Source: Jatrophihabitans sp. (GTDB taxonomy: Bacteria; Actinomycetota; Actinomycetes; Mycobacteriales; Jatrophihabitantaceae). From it: a DNA stretch of 64,000 nt. The stretch spans positions 1 to 64,000 of the forward strand of contig JAICIE010000003.1 in the NCBI GenBank assembly GCA_025924515.1, in the 5' to 3' direction. The notes under the pieces were generated by a model, which saw only the letters and a program-made list of their open reading frames with translations, had not been told where the DNA came from and ran no database searches. A program made the translations under genes and the position numbers. Positions 30,416 through 40,220 of the stretch are shown in pieces. How positions within the stretch are numbered: position 1 is the stretch's first letter; each line of letters starts with the position of its first letter.

Positions 30416-31612
30416 TCACGTGCGCGGAACGACCGGGTCCCCCGCCGGCTCCACCGTCGGTTCCGGCGGCCGGAAGTCGCCGAGTTTGCGGACCATCAGC
30501 GTGCGCAGGAAGCCCAGCAACATCCGTTCGTCGAGGTCGAGCCCGGGCGCACGCGGGAGGCGACGCTCGGCCAGGACCGCCGGGAAGGTCCCGTCGAGAT
30601 AGGCCTCGACCACGTGCGGATGCACATAGTGCGACCGCGCGACCGCGCGGGTGTTCCGGAGGAACTCCGAAGCCGCGTCGACCGCCTCGAGCACCCGCTG
30701 GTCCGCGTCGGCACCGGGCGGCAAGTGGGCGCGGAGCGTCGCGAACGCCACCCGGGTGCCATGCCAGGTGCGGAAGTCCTTGGCGGTCACGCGGGCGCGG
30801 GCCAGATCGCCGAGCCGGTCGTTGAGCTCGTCGGCGGTGATCGCTTTGCGGTCGACGACGAACAGCCGCCGTCCCCGTTGGGTGAGCAACCGCTCGACGA
30901 CCCGGGCGACCGCGCGGTCCGGCAGGACGGCTTGGGCCTGCTTGCCGGACTTGGCGGGGAAGTCGAAGTGCACCGCGTCGCCGTCGACGCGCACATGCCG
31001 CTTGGTGAGCGTCGTCAGCCCGTAACTGTCGTTCTCCTCGGCGTACACCTCACTGCCCACCCGCAGGCCGCGGGCGTCGATGATCCGCAACATCGCGGCG
31101 AGCACCACGTGCCGGTCGAAGGTTCGGCGCCGCAGCTGTTCCTCGATCGCAGCCCGGACCGCCGGCAGCCGCGGGCCGAAGTCCACAAGGCGGTAGAAGT
31201 TCAGAAGATCGCGGAAGGTCCGCCAGTCCTGGTGGTAGAGGTACTGCTTGCGGCCCTTGTCGTCCTCTCCGGTGGCGAGGAGATGGCCGTTGGGATCGGA
31301 GCAGATCCACACCTGCGTCCAGGCCGGCGGGATGGCGAGCGCCTGCAGCCGCTCGCGGATGTCAGCGCCGACGGCGCGCTTGTCCGGGTCGAGATAGGCG
31401 AACCCGCGCCCGCGCCGGATCCGCCGGATGCCCGGTTCGCTGACGTCGACGTAGCGCAAGCCCGCGGCGGTCGCGCAGCGCTGGGCGTCCTCGTAGAGCT
31501 GGACGATCTGCTCGACGGTGAGCGGACGGCGCCCCCGCTCCGCGCGCGCCTCGGACAACCGCCGCTCACTCGGTGGCAGAAGGGACCTCGTCGGGGTCGA
31601 AGTCATCGACAC
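30416..31612 (-). CDS. DNA topoisomerase IB (poxvirus-type)
   Basis: IPPAWTQVWICSDPNGHLLATGEDDKGRKQYLYHQDWRTFRD..., DFRTWHGTRVAFATL, FLRNTRAVARSHYVHP. Confidence 0.94.
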   Translation of the reverse strand: MSMTSTPTRSLLPPSERRLSEARAERGRRPLTVEQIVQLYEDAQRCATAAGLRYVDVSEPGIRRIRRGRGFAYLDPDKRAVGADIRERLQALAIPPAWTQVWICSDPNGHLLATGEDDKGRKQYLYHQDWRTFRDLLNFYRLVDFGPRLPAVRAAIEEQLRRRTFDRHVVLAAMLRIIDARGLRVGSEVYAEENDSYGLTTLTKRHVRVDGDAVHFDFPAKSGKQAQAVLPDRAVARVVERLLTQRGRRLFVVDRKAITADELNDRLGDLARARVTAKDFRTWHGTRVAFATLRAHLPPGADADQRVLEAVDAASEFLRNTRAVARSHYVHPHVVEAYLDGTFPAVLAERRLPRAPGLDLDERMLLGFLRTLMVRKLGDFRPPEPTVEPAGDPVVPRT

Positions 31613-31778
31613 CGGCCTCGAGGCGCTCCTGCTCGGCGCGGTGTTGCAGGTCGTCGTCGTTGAGCCTCGGCGGCTGCTTGCCGTGACCCTGCCGGTCGCG
31701 GGGTGCGCTCTCGGTCGGTTCGAGCACGTCGTCGAGCGTCGGGACGTCGTGGTCGGGAAGGTCGGGTCGCGAGCTCAT
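31566..31778 (-). CDS. Small acidic hypothetical protein overlapping the topoisomerase start
   Basis: 70-aa ORF MSSRPDLPDHDVPTLDDVLEPTESAPRD...; 47-bp overlap with topoisomerase start. Confidence 0.4.
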   Translation of the reverse strand: MSSRPDLPDHDVPTLDDVLEPTESAPRDRQGHGKQPPRLNDDDLQHRAEQERLEAGVDDFDPDEVPSATE

Positions 31779-31805
31779 GACGAGGTGATGTCCTCCAGAT
31801 CGATG

Positions 31806-32774
31806 TCAGCTCAGCTTCCGGAGCGCCGGAAGCAGTTCCTGTTCGGCCCAGCCGAGAAACCCGGTTTGCGTGTCGGCGCCGATCTGCACGAGTGCGACGT
31901 CGGTGAAGCCGGCGTCGACGAACTCCTTGACCGCTTTGACGTGCGCGCCGACGTCCGGGCCGCAGGGGATGGAGTCGGCGACGTCCTCCGGCTTAACGAA
32001 CTGGGTCGCGGCGGCGAAGGCCGCCGTCCCTGGAAGCTCGGCGTTGACCTTCCAGCCGCCGCCGAACCAGCGGAACAGCTCGTGGGCCCGCTTCACCGCC
32101 GCGTCCTCGGACGGATCCCAGCAGATCGGGACCTGTCCGATCCGAGGCTTGCCGGAGCCGCCGGCGGCGTCGTACTGCGAGACCAAGGACGGGTCCGGCT
32201 CGACGGCGATCATCGCGTCCGCGAAGTCGGCGGCGAGCCGGATGGACTGCTGCCCCGAGACGGCGATTCCGATCCGCGGCGGCGGGTCGCCGACGTCCCA
32301 CAACTTCGCGGAGTCGACACGCAGATACCGCCCGGGGAAGTTGACGTACTCCCCGCCGAACAGCCCGCGGATGATCTGCACCGCTTCCTCGAACATCTCG
32401 TGGCGCACGTTGACCGGCGGCCAGCCGCGTCCGACGACGTGCTCGTTGAGGTTCTCGCCGGCGCCGAGGCCGAGCAGGAACCGTCCTTCGCTGAGCAGCC
32501 CGACGGTCGCCGCCTGCTGGGCCACCACCGCGGGGTGGTAGCGCATGGTCGGGCAGGTCACGTAGGTCATGAGGTCGACCCGCTCGGTGACCGAGGCCAC
32601 CGCGCCGAGGGTGACCCAGGCGTTCGGCGAATGCCCCATGCTGTCGAGCCACGGGAAGAAGTGGTCGCTGATGACCTCGAACTCGAAACCGGCGCGCTCG
32701 GCGTGTGCCGCGTCCCGGACGAGCTGGCGGGGATCGGCCTGCTCGCACATCAGGGTGTAGCCGAATCGCGTCAC
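31806..32774 (-). CDS. LLM-class F420-dependent oxidoreductase
   Basis: FGYTLMCEQADPRQLVRDAAHAERAGFEFEVISDHFFPWLDSMGHSPNAWVTLGAVA...GRFLLGLGAGENLNEHVVG. Confidence 0.92.
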   Translation of the reverse strand: MTRFGYTLMCEQADPRQLVRDAAHAERAGFEFEVISDHFFPWLDSMGHSPNAWVTLGAVASVTERVDLMTYVTCPTMRYHPAVVAQQAATVGLLSEGRFLLGLGAGENLNEHVVGRGWPPVNVRHEMFEEAVQIIRGLFGGEYVNFPGRYLRVDSAKLWDVGDPPPRIGIAVSGQQSIRLAADFADAMIAVEPDPSLVSQYDAAGGSGKPRIGQVPICWDPSEDAAVKRAHELFRWFGGGWKVNAELPGTAAFAAATQFVKPEDVADSIPCGPDVGAHVKAVKEFVDAGFTDVALVQIGADTQTGFLGWAEQELLPALRKLS

Positions 32775-32804
32775 GCCTGTCCCGTACCCGGCGGATCGGG
32801 CGCG

Positions 32805-34271
32805 CTACCGCCCGCCCGCCGCCTGCCTGCGGCGGTTGACGGTGATGTCCACCGCGGCCAGGACGAGTGACGCGACGACGAATGCGAGCGCGACCACAAT
32901 GCCCCGCTCGAAGGACGAGGCGAAGTTCCCGCGGCTGTCCGCGAGGCGCGCGAAGAACGCCGCTCCGACGGCGGCGATCCCCACCGCCGAGCCGATGCGC
33001 TGACCCGTCTGCAGCAGGCCGCCTGCCGTGCCGGCCCGCGGCACCGGAACCTCCGAGAGGGTGAGCGTCTGGTTCGGCGCGATGACGAGCCCGCTGCCCA
33101 GGCCGGCGACGATCAGTGGTGCAAGGGTCGCCCACGCGGCGCCGTGCTGGGGGACCTCGTGGACGGCCAGGACGGACCCGGCGAACCCGGCCGCCACCAT
33201 CCCGAGGCCGAGCGCGACAAGCGGACGGCCGAACCGGTGCACCACCCGGCCGCCGAGCCCTGCGGCCAGCGCCGACCCGAGCGCGAACGGCGTGATCGCG
33301 ACGCCCGCGGCGAGCGCCGAGTATTTCAGCCCGTCCTGCAGATAGAGGGTGAAGACGAAGAACAGCGGGGTGAACCCGGCGAAGTAGACCGTGATCATGG
33401 ACAGTCCGAACGTGTAGGACCGCCGAGAGAAGAGGCTGAAATCGACCAGCGGCTCGCGCCCGCGCCGGGCGTAGCCCAGATCCCAGGTCACGAAGGCGGC
33501 CAGCACGACGAGCGCGGCCGGCACCAGCAGCCACTTCTGCGCGGGCCACTCGCGTTCCTGGACGAACGGAAGCAGCAGCAGCACCGCCCCGGCACCGAGC
33601 AGGACGACACCGACGGGGTCGAGGTCGTGTCGACGTCCCGCTTCGGCGTGGGACGGCTTGGGCAGCAGCCGCCAGGCGAGCGGCATCGCCACCAGCCCGA
33701 TCGGGACGTTGACGTAGAAGACCGCGCGCCAGCCCTCGGCGTCGCCGAACAGGGCGATGAGCAGACCGCCGAGCAGCGGACCTACGGCGGTCGAAATGCC
33801 GATGACCGCACCGAAGATCCCGAACGCCTTGCCGCGCTCCTTGCCGGCGAACATCTCCTGGATGACTGCGCTGATCTGCGGCGTGAGCGTGCCGCCGGCG
33901 AGGCCTTGCACGAGCCGCGCGATCACCAGGAAGAGGCTGCTCGGTGCCGCCCCGCACGCGGCGCTGGCCAGCGTGAAAAGGCCGAGCGCGGCCATGAAGA
34001 CGGTGCGGCGGCCGCGGACGTCGCCCACCCGTCCGGCCGGCACCAGCAGCAGCCCGAACGTCAACGCGTAACCCGAAAGCACCCACTGCAGGTCGGTCTG
34101 CGGCGCCTTGAGGCCCGACTGGATCGACGGCAGTGCGACGTTCACGATCGAGACGTCGAGCAGGACCATGAACCCGCCGACGAGGCAGACAGCGAGCGCG
34201 CGCCAGCGGTTGGCGTCCGGCTGGGCGTCGGGAGATGCGTCCGTGGCGGACGGTTCTTGCACGCGCGTCAT
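32805..34271 (-). CDS. MFS transporter, DHA2/EmrB-QacA type
   Basis: FMVLLDVSIVNVALPSIQSGLKAPQTDLQWVLSGYALTFGLLLVPAGRVGDVRGRR. Confidence 0.93.
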   Translation of the reverse strand: MTRVQEPSATDASPDAQPDANRWRALAVCLVGGFMVLLDVSIVNVALPSIQSGLKAPQTDLQWVLSGYALTFGLLLVPAGRVGDVRGRRTVFMAALGLFTLASAACGAAPSSLFLVIARLVQGLAGGTLTPQISAVIQEMFAGKERGKAFGIFGAVIGISTAVGPLLGGLLIALFGDAEGWRAVFYVNVPIGLVAMPLAWRLLPKPSHAEAGRRHDLDPVGVVLLGAGAVLLLLPFVQEREWPAQKWLLVPAALVVLAAFVTWDLGYARRGREPLVDFSLFSRRSYTFGLSMITVYFAGFTPLFFVFTLYLQDGLKYSALAAGVAITPFALGSALAAGLGGRVVHRFGRPLVALGLGMVAAGFAGSVLAVHEVPQHGAAWATLAPLIVAGLGSGLVIAPNQTLTLSEVPVPRAGTAGGLLQTGQRIGSAVGIAAVGAAFFARLADSRGNFASSFERGIVVALAFVVASLVLAAVDITVNRRRQAAGGR

Positions 34272-34368
34272 GAACGGACCAACCCCCGGTGACCTCAGCC
34301 GATGCCGCTCCTTCGCTACCCCCTGCGCGACGGCGGCCTAACGCTGATCGGACATCCCGTCCGACCGG

Positions 34369-34758
34369 TCAGGTCGCCGAACGGCTGCCGACCGTCACGA
34401 CGGCCGGTGCAACGGCCGTAGCGACGGCCGGCCGGGACCCGCGGCGGCGCAATCGGCGCACGATCAGCAGCAGCAGCAGCGCGCCACCGGCGACCGCGGC
34501 GGTGCGGCGCTTGTCCTCCGCGGCCTTGGCCGCCACCGGACGCGCCACCTCGCCGGCCCGTGCCAGCGCCTGTTGCACCGGCTGGGGGGCCGACGCGGTG
34601 ATCGCCTGCAACCGCTGGCCGGCCTTCGCCGACGCCTGGGCGGCGCGCTGCTTGGCCTGCGCCTTGACGTCGAGCTTGGCGCTCAGCGCGTCGACGGTGT
34701 CGGCCAACTCCGCGCGGGTGCGGTCGATCTCGGCCTTGATCTCATCAGGGTCGCTCAT
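34369..34758 (-). CDS. DUF3618 family protein
   Basis: MSDPDEIKAEIDRTRAELADTVDALSAKLDVKAQAKQ and C-terminal TM. Confidence 0.85.
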   Translation of the reverse strand: MSDPDEIKAEIDRTRAELADTVDALSAKLDVKAQAKQRAAQASAKAGQRLQAITASAPQPVQQALARAGEVARPVAAKAAEDKRRTAAVAGGALLLLLIVRRLRRRGSRPAVATAVAPAVVTVGSRSAT

Positions 34759-34812
34759 CAGGAATCCTCGGCATCTCGGGACGCAGCGCTCACGACCCTT
34801 CTGCTTCCCCGG

Positions 34813-35781
34813 TCACTCGGAGCGGTAACCCGCCTCCTCAGGCTGCAGCGCCCGGAACCACTCGATCGTCTGCTTGATCCCGGTGGGCCAGTCGACGGCG
34901 GGGCGCCATCCCAGCGCAGTCTCGATCAGCGTCGTGTCCGGCCGCCGGACCCTCGGATCGTCGACGACCGCCGGTATGAAGCTGACGTCCGACGACGAGC
35001 CGGCGGCGAGAATGATCTCCCGTGCGATCTCCAGGACCGTCATCTCGTCCGGGGTGCCGACGTTGACGGGACCGGCCAGATCGCTCGCGGCGAGCGCCAG
35101 GACGCCCCGCACGGTGTCCTCGACGAAGCAGACGGACCGGGTCTGCCGCCCGTCACCGGTGACCGTCAGCGGCTGGTCGGCCAGCGCCTGGCAGATGAAC
35201 GTCGGAATGGCCCGACCGTCGTCCACACGCATCCGCGGCCCGTACGTGTTGAAGATGCGCACGATGCCGGTGTCGACGCCGTGGGCGGTGCGGTAGGCCG
35301 TCGTGAGCGCCTCGGCGAAGCGCTTCGCCTCGTCGTACACGCCGCGCGGCCCGACCGGGTTGACGTTTCCCCAGTAGGTCTCGGGCTGCGGATGGACCAG
35401 CGGGTCGCCGTACGCCTCCGAGGTCGACGCAAGGACGAACCGCGCACCTTTGTCCTTGGCGAGACCGAGTGCGTGCAGCGTGCCGATGCTGCCGACCTTC
35501 ATCGTCGCGATCGGCAGCCGCAGGTAGTCGATGGGCGACGCCGGGGAGGCGAAGTGCAGGACCAGGTCGACCGGTCCCGGGACGTGGACGTAGTCGGTGA
35601 CGTCACAGCGCACCAGGCGGAACCCGGGACGCTCGACGAGATGCGCGACGTTGGTCGGCGTGCCGGTGAGGAAGTTGTCGAGGCAGAGCACCTCGGTGCC
35701 CTCGTCGAGCAGTCGCTCACACAGCCAGGACCCCAGAAATCCCGCGCCCCCGGTCACGACCGCCCGTTCGAACTCGGACAT
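34813..35781 (-). CDS. NAD-dependent epimerase/dehydratase, UDP-glucuronate decarboxylase (UXS)-like
   Basis: [103 protein letters not shown]. Confidence 0.88.
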   Translation of the reverse strand: MSEFERAVVTGGAGFLGSWLCERLLDEGTEVLCLDNFLTGTPTNVAHLVERPGFRLVRCDVTDYVHVPGPVDLVLHFASPASPIDYLRLPIATMKVGSIGTLHALGLAKDKGARFVLASTSEAYGDPLVHPQPETYWGNVNPVGPRGVYDEAKRFAEALTTAYRTAHGVDTGIVRIFNTYGPRMRVDDGRAIPTFICQALADQPLTVTGDGRQTRSVCFVEDTVRGVLALAASDLAGPVNVGTPDEMTVLEIAREIILAAGSSSDVSFIPAVVDDPRVRRPDTTLIETALGWRPAVDWPTGIKQTIEWFRALQPEEAGYRSE

Positions 35782-35906
35782 TCCGCTCCTCTCTCCTCCT
35801 TGCCGTCCAGCCAACCAGAGCCGGCGGTACCCCGGTCAGGCGAGGTCGTCCCGGCGTGTCGACTTCGCAAACGCCGCATACCGGCCTGTTTGACCTTCGA
35901 TAGTTT

Positions 35907-35925
35907 TCCGGCAAGGCTTGCCGGA
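35907..35925. promoter_or_regulatory. Palindrome TCCGGCAAG-G-CTTGCCGGA nested inside ATAGTT...AACTAT, in the shared divergent intergenic region of the GT/heptose cluster
   Basis: 9-bp perfect arms around 1 nt; outer arms at 35900-35905 and 35933-35938. Confidence 0.5.
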
Positions 35926-36022
35926 GACAGTGAACTATGTTGCGGCCCCGACCGCCGTTGAGCACCCAGCGGCCCGGAGCCGGCGGACCGGTCCCGGTTG
36001 CGCCACTCTCGAGAGGACGTCG

Positions 36023-37660
36023 ATGCGGGTCCTGGGCATCAACGCGATTTATCACGACCCGGCGGCGGCGGTCGTCATCGACGGCCGGGTCGTCGCGGCA
36101 GCCGAGGAGGAGCGGTTCAGCCGGCGCAAGCACGGCAAGCGCCCGGTGCCCTTCTCGGCCTGGGAGACCCCGGACCTCTCCGCACGCTGGTGCCTGGCCG
36201 AGGCCGGCATCACCGCCGATGACCTGGACGCGGTGACGTACTCCTTCGACCCGGCGCTGCACCCGGCACCGGAGCAGCTCGGCCTCGACGACCCGTGGGA
36301 CTGGCTCCGGCACACCTATGCCGAGCGCGCCGGCGACTTGCTTGCCAGCGCCCTGCCCGGGCTCGACCCGGCGAAGCTGCAGTACGTTCCGCATCACGTC
36401 GCGCACGCCGCATCTGCCGCGCTCGCCGCGCCGTTCGGCGGAAGCTGCGCGGCGCTCGTCCTCGACGGCCGCGGCGAGCGGCACAGCCACCTCGCCGGCC
36501 ACTACCGCGACGGCCTGCTGGAACCGCTGTTCTCCCAGTCGCTGCCGCATTCCCTCGGCCTGCTCTACGAGGACGCCACCGACCATCTCGGGTTCCTCCG
36601 CAGCTCGGACGAGTACAAGGTGATGGCCCTGGCCTCCTACGGCCGGCCGCGGCACCTCGACCAGTTGCGCGAGCTGGTGCACGCCACCGGCGACGGCGGG
36701 TTCGCCACCACCGGCGTGGACTGGAACGTCCTGGCCAAGCGCCGGGCGCCGGACGAGCCGTGGACCGAGGACCACGCCGATCTCGCCGCGAGCCTGCAGG
36801 CCGTCGTCGAGGAGGTGCTGCTCGACCTGGCGCGCTGGCTGCACGACCGCACCGGCGCCCGTGACCTCGCTCTGGCCGGCGGGGTGGCGCTCAACTGCGT
36901 GGCCAACACCCGGATCTTCGCCGAGACGCCGTTCGAGCGGGTGTGGGTGCAGCCGGCGGCCGGCGACGCCGGGACGGCACTCGGCGGTGCGTACACCGTC
37001 GCGGTGCAGGGTGGCGATCCGGTGCTCGGCATGCCGAGCGCCGCGCTGGGCCGCGGCTTCGCCGACGAGGAGATCGAGCAGGCCCTGCACACGGCCCGGG
37101 TGCCCTTCGAGCGCCCCGCCGACGTCGCCGAGGCGGTGGCGGAGGCCCTCGCGGCCGACGGCATCGTCGCATGGGTTCAGGGCCGCAGCGAGTACGGGCC
37201 GCGGGCGCTCGGCCACCGCTCGCTGCTGGCGCATCCGGGTCGACCGGAAAACCTGGCTCGGTTGAATGACGTGAAAGGACGCGAACAGTTCCGACCGGTC
37301 GCCCCGATGGTGCGGCTCGAGCGGGCCGGCGCCCTGTTCACCCGCGGGCCGATCCCGTCGCCGTACATGCTGTTCGTGCACGACGTCGTGCCGGAGTGGC
37401 GCGACCGGATCCCCGCCGTGGTCCACGTCGACGGCACCGCGCGCATCCAGACCGTCGATGCCGCCGACGAACCGGTGTTGGCACGGATGCTGGCAGGTTT
37501 CGAACGGCGTACCGGGCTGCCGGTCGTGGTGAACACTAGCCTCAACACCGCGGGACGTCCGATGGTCGACGATGTCAAGGACGCGTTGGAGTGCTTCGGC
37601 TCCACCCCGGTCGACCTGCTCGCGATCGGCCCGTTCGTCCTGCGCCGCGGGGCCGCATGA
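36023..37660 (+). CDS. Carbamoyltransferase (NodU/CmcH/HypF-C-like family)
   Basis: MRVLGINAIYHDPAAAVVIDGRVVAAAEEERFSRRKH; VPHHVAHAASAAL; ALAGGVALNCVANTRI; GRSEYGPRALGHRSLL. Confidence 0.95.
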   Translation: MRVLGINAIYHDPAAAVVIDGRVVAAAEEERFSRRKHGKRPVPFSAWETPDLSARWCLAEAGITADDLDAVTYSFDPALHPAPEQLGLDDPWDWLRHTYAERAGDLLASALPGLDPAKLQYVPHHVAHAASAALAAPFGGSCAALVLDGRGERHSHLAGHYRDGLLEPLFSQSLPHSLGLLYEDATDHLGFLRSSDEYKVMALASYGRPRHLDQLRELVHATGDGGFATTGVDWNVLAKRRAPDEPWTEDHADLAASLQAVVEEVLLDLARWLHDRTGARDLALAGGVALNCVANTRIFAETPFERVWVQPAAGDAGTALGGAYTVAVQGGDPVLGMPSAALGRGFADEEIEQALHTARVPFERPADVAEAVAEALAADGIVAWVQGRSEYGPRALGHRSLLAHPGRPENLARLNDVKGREQFRPVAPMVRLERAGALFTRGPIPSPYMLFVHDVVPEWRDRIPAVVHVDGTARIQTVDAADEPVLARMLAGFERRTGLPVVVNTSLNTAGRPMVDDVKDALECFGSTPVDLLAIGPFVLRRGAA

Positions 37661-39201
37661 CGTCCTTCTCCGTCGTTGTGCCGACCGTCGGCCGGCCGTC
37701 GCTGGAACAACTGCTGGGGTCGCTGCGCGACAGCGCCGGGCCGCGGCCGGAACGGATCGTCGTCGTCGACGACCGTCGCGGCGCGCCCGAGCCGTTGGCG
37801 CCGGCCGGGTTCGACTGGATCGACGACGTCCTCGCGGTGCGGCGCAGCGGGGGCCGCGGACCGGCCGCCGCCCGCAACGTCGGCTGGCTGTGCGCGTCGG
37901 GCGAGTGGGTCGCCTTCCTGGACGACGATGTGCAGGTCAGCGCGGACTGGGCCGCCGATCTGGAGCGCGATCTCGCCGGGCTCGACCCCGACGTCGCCGC
38001 CAGTCAGGGCCGGATCACTGTCCCGCTGCCGGCGCACCGCCCGCCGACCGATTGGGAGCGGGGCACGGCCGGGCTGCAGTCGGCGCGGTGGATCACCGCC
38101 GACATGGCCTACCGGCGCTCGGTGCTGCGGCAGGTGTGCGGCTTCGACGAGCGCTTCCCGCGCGCGTTTCGCGAGGACGCGGACCTCGCGCTGCGCGTCA
38201 CGGACGCCGGCTACCGGCTGCTGCCCGGCTCCCGGCGCACGCTGCACCCGGTGCGCCCGGCGCCGTGGAATGCCAGCGTCAAGCAGCAGCGGGGCAACGC
38301 CGACGACGCGTTGATGCGGCGGCTGCACGGCCGGTCCTGGTACGAGCGCGCGGACGCCGCCGTGGGCCGGCGGCCGATGCATCTGGCTACGGTCGCGGCG
38401 GCGGCGCTCGGGGCCGCCGGACTGCTGCGCGGGCGGCGCGGCCTCGCCGCCGCCGGAGCCGGCGCGTGGGCGGCCCTCAGCACCGACTTCGCCAGCCGCC
38501 GCATCGTTCCCGGACCCCGCACGCCCGCCGAGATCGCGGCGATGGCGGCCACCAGCCTCGCCATCCCGCCCGCCGCCACATTCGCGTGGCTGCGCGGCTG
38601 CTGGCGGCACCGCGGGGCGCCGCCGTGGGCGGAGGTCGCACCACCGGCCCTCGCCGAGCCCGTCCTGGCGCAGCCTGTCGAGGCGGTGCTCGTCGACCGC
38701 GATGGAACGTTGATCCGTGACGTGCCCTACAACGGCGAGCCGGCGCGGGTCGAGCCGCTGCCCGGCGTGAGCGGCGCGCTGCAGCGGCTGCGCGCCGGCG
38801 GAGTCCGGCTCGGGGTCGTCTCGAACCAGTCCGGGGTCGGCCGCGGCCTGCTGAGCCGCGAGCAGGTCGACGCCGTCAACGCGCGCGTCGAGGACCTGTT
38901 GGGGCCCTTCGACGACTGGCACGTCTGCCCACACGCGCCGGAGGACGGGTGCGAGTGCCGCAAGCCGCTGCCGGGGATGGTCGCGGCCGCGGCCGCTGCT
39001 CTCGGCGTTCCGGTCGGGCGGTGCCTCGTCGTCGGCGACATCGGCGCTGACGTCGAGGCGGCCCGCGCCGCGGGAGCCGCCGCCGTCCTCGTCCCCACGG
39101 CCGCCACCCTTCCGGGCGAGATCGCGGCCGCCCCGGTGGTCGCCGGCAGCCTTGCCGATGCCGCTGACCTGGTGCTGCAGCGGATCGGGAGCCGGTCGTG
39201 A
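37657..39201 (+). CDS. Fusion: GT2 glycosyltransferase + HAD-IIIA GmhB-type heptose bisphosphate phosphatase
   Basis: N-term FSVVVPTVGRPSLEQLLGSL...FLDDDVQVS; C-term AVLVDRDGTLIRDVPYN...VVSNQSGVGRG...CPHAPEDGCECRKPLPGM (GmhB-type zinc loop); ATGA overlap. Confidence 0.92.
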   Translation: MTSFSVVVPTVGRPSLEQLLGSLRDSAGPRPERIVVVDDRRGAPEPLAPAGFDWIDDVLAVRRSGGRGPAAARNVGWLCASGEWVAFLDDDVQVSADWAADLERDLAGLDPDVAASQGRITVPLPAHRPPTDWERGTAGLQSARWITADMAYRRSVLRQVCGFDERFPRAFREDADLALRVTDAGYRLLPGSRRTLHPVRPAPWNASVKQQRGNADDALMRRLHGRSWYERADAAVGRRPMHLATVAAAALGAAGLLRGRRGLAAAGAGAWAALSTDFASRRIVPGPRTPAEIAAMAATSLAIPPAATFAWLRGCWRHRGAPPWAEVAPPALAEPVLAQPVEAVLVDRDGTLIRDVPYNGEPARVEPLPGVSGALQRLRAGGVRLGVVSNQSGVGRGLLSREQVDAVNARVEDLLGPFDDWHVCPHAPEDGCECRKPLPGMVAAAAAALGVPVGRCLVVGDIGADVEAARAAGAAAVLVPTAATLPGEIAAAPVVAGSLADAADLVLQRIGSRS

Positions 39202-40220
39202 ACGGGCGGTCGGCGCTGGTCGTCCGGCTGGACAGCATGGGCGACGTGCTGGTGTGTGGTCCGGCCGTCCGCGCGGTCGCCGCGACGCTCGACCGGGTGA
39301 CCGTCCTCTCCGGGCCGCGCGGCGCGGCGGCGGCGCGGCTGCTGCCGGGCGTCGCGGACGTCGTCGTCTGGGACTGCCCGTGGATCTCGGCGGCGCCACG
39401 GCCCGTGAGCGCCGCCGCCGTCGGTGAGATCGTGGAGCGGATCCGCGCGGTCGGCGCCGACGAGGCGCTGGTGCTCACGTCCTTCCACCAGTCCGCGCTG
39501 CCGACCGCCCTCGTCCTGCGCCTGGCCGGGATCGGCCGCATCGCCGCGATCAGTGACGACTACCCCGGGAGCCTTCTCGACGTCCGGGTGCCCTCCCCCG
39601 CCGACGCTCCGGAGCCCGAGCGGATGCTCGCGGTGGCCCGCGCCGCCGGGTACGCCCTGCCGGGCGGCGACGCCGGGCGGCTGGCGGTCGTCGCGACCGC
39701 GGAGCCCCCCGGGCTGCCGGACGGTCCGTTCCTCGTGCTGCACCCCGGCGCCGACGCCCCGGCGCGGGCGTATCCCGAGCCGCTCTGGCGGAAGCTGGTG
39801 ACCGAGCTGGCCGCAGCCGGGCACACGGTCGTGGTCACCGGCGGACCCGGGGAGACTCGGCTGACGTCCGCGGTCGCCGGCGCCGACGCCGTGGATCTGG
39901 GCGGCCGGCTGGACCTGGCCGCCCTCGCCGCGACGCTGCGCCGCGCCGACGCGGTGGTCGTCGCGAACACCGGGCCGGCCCATCTCGCCGCCGCGGTCGG
40001 CACGCCGGTCGTCTCGCTGTTCGCGCCGGTCGTCCCGGCGGTCCGGTGGGCGCCGTACGGCATCGCGCGGGTGCTCCTCGGCGACCAGGACGCCCCGTGC
40101 CGCGGCACCCGGGCGCGCGAGTGCCCGGTCGCCGGGCATCCCTGCCTGTCCGCGGTGTCGACGCAGGCGATCCGCGCCGCGCTGGAGGCGCTGCTGCCGG
40201 TGCCGGAGCGCGCCGCATGA
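39198..40220 (+). CDS. Glycosyltransferase family 9 (heptosyltransferase-like)
   Basis: LVVRLDSMGDVLVCGPAVRAVA; VLHPGADAPARAYPEPLWRKLVTEL; VVVANTGPAHLAAAVGTPVVSLF. Confidence 0.9.
   Translation: MNGRSALVVRLDSMGDVLVCGPAVRAVAATLDRVTVLSGPRGAAAARLLPGVADVVVWDCPWISAAPRPVSAAAVGEIVERIRAVGADEALVLTSFHQSALPTALVLRLAGIGRIAAISDDYPGSLLDVRVPSPADAPEPERMLAVARAAGYALPGGDAGRLAVVATAEPPGLPDGPFLVLHPGADAPARAYPEPLWRKLVTELAAAGHTVVVTGGPGETRLTSAVAGADAVDLGGRLDLAALAATLRRADAVVVANTGPAHLAAAVGTPVVSLFAPVVPAVRWAPYGIARVLLGDQDAPCRGTRARECPVAGHPCLSAVSTQAIRAALEALLPVPERAA

Noticed and set aside
31993-34086. 697-aa minus ORF overlapping the MFS and LLM genes
   Set aside because: Alternative frame of two well-supported genes.
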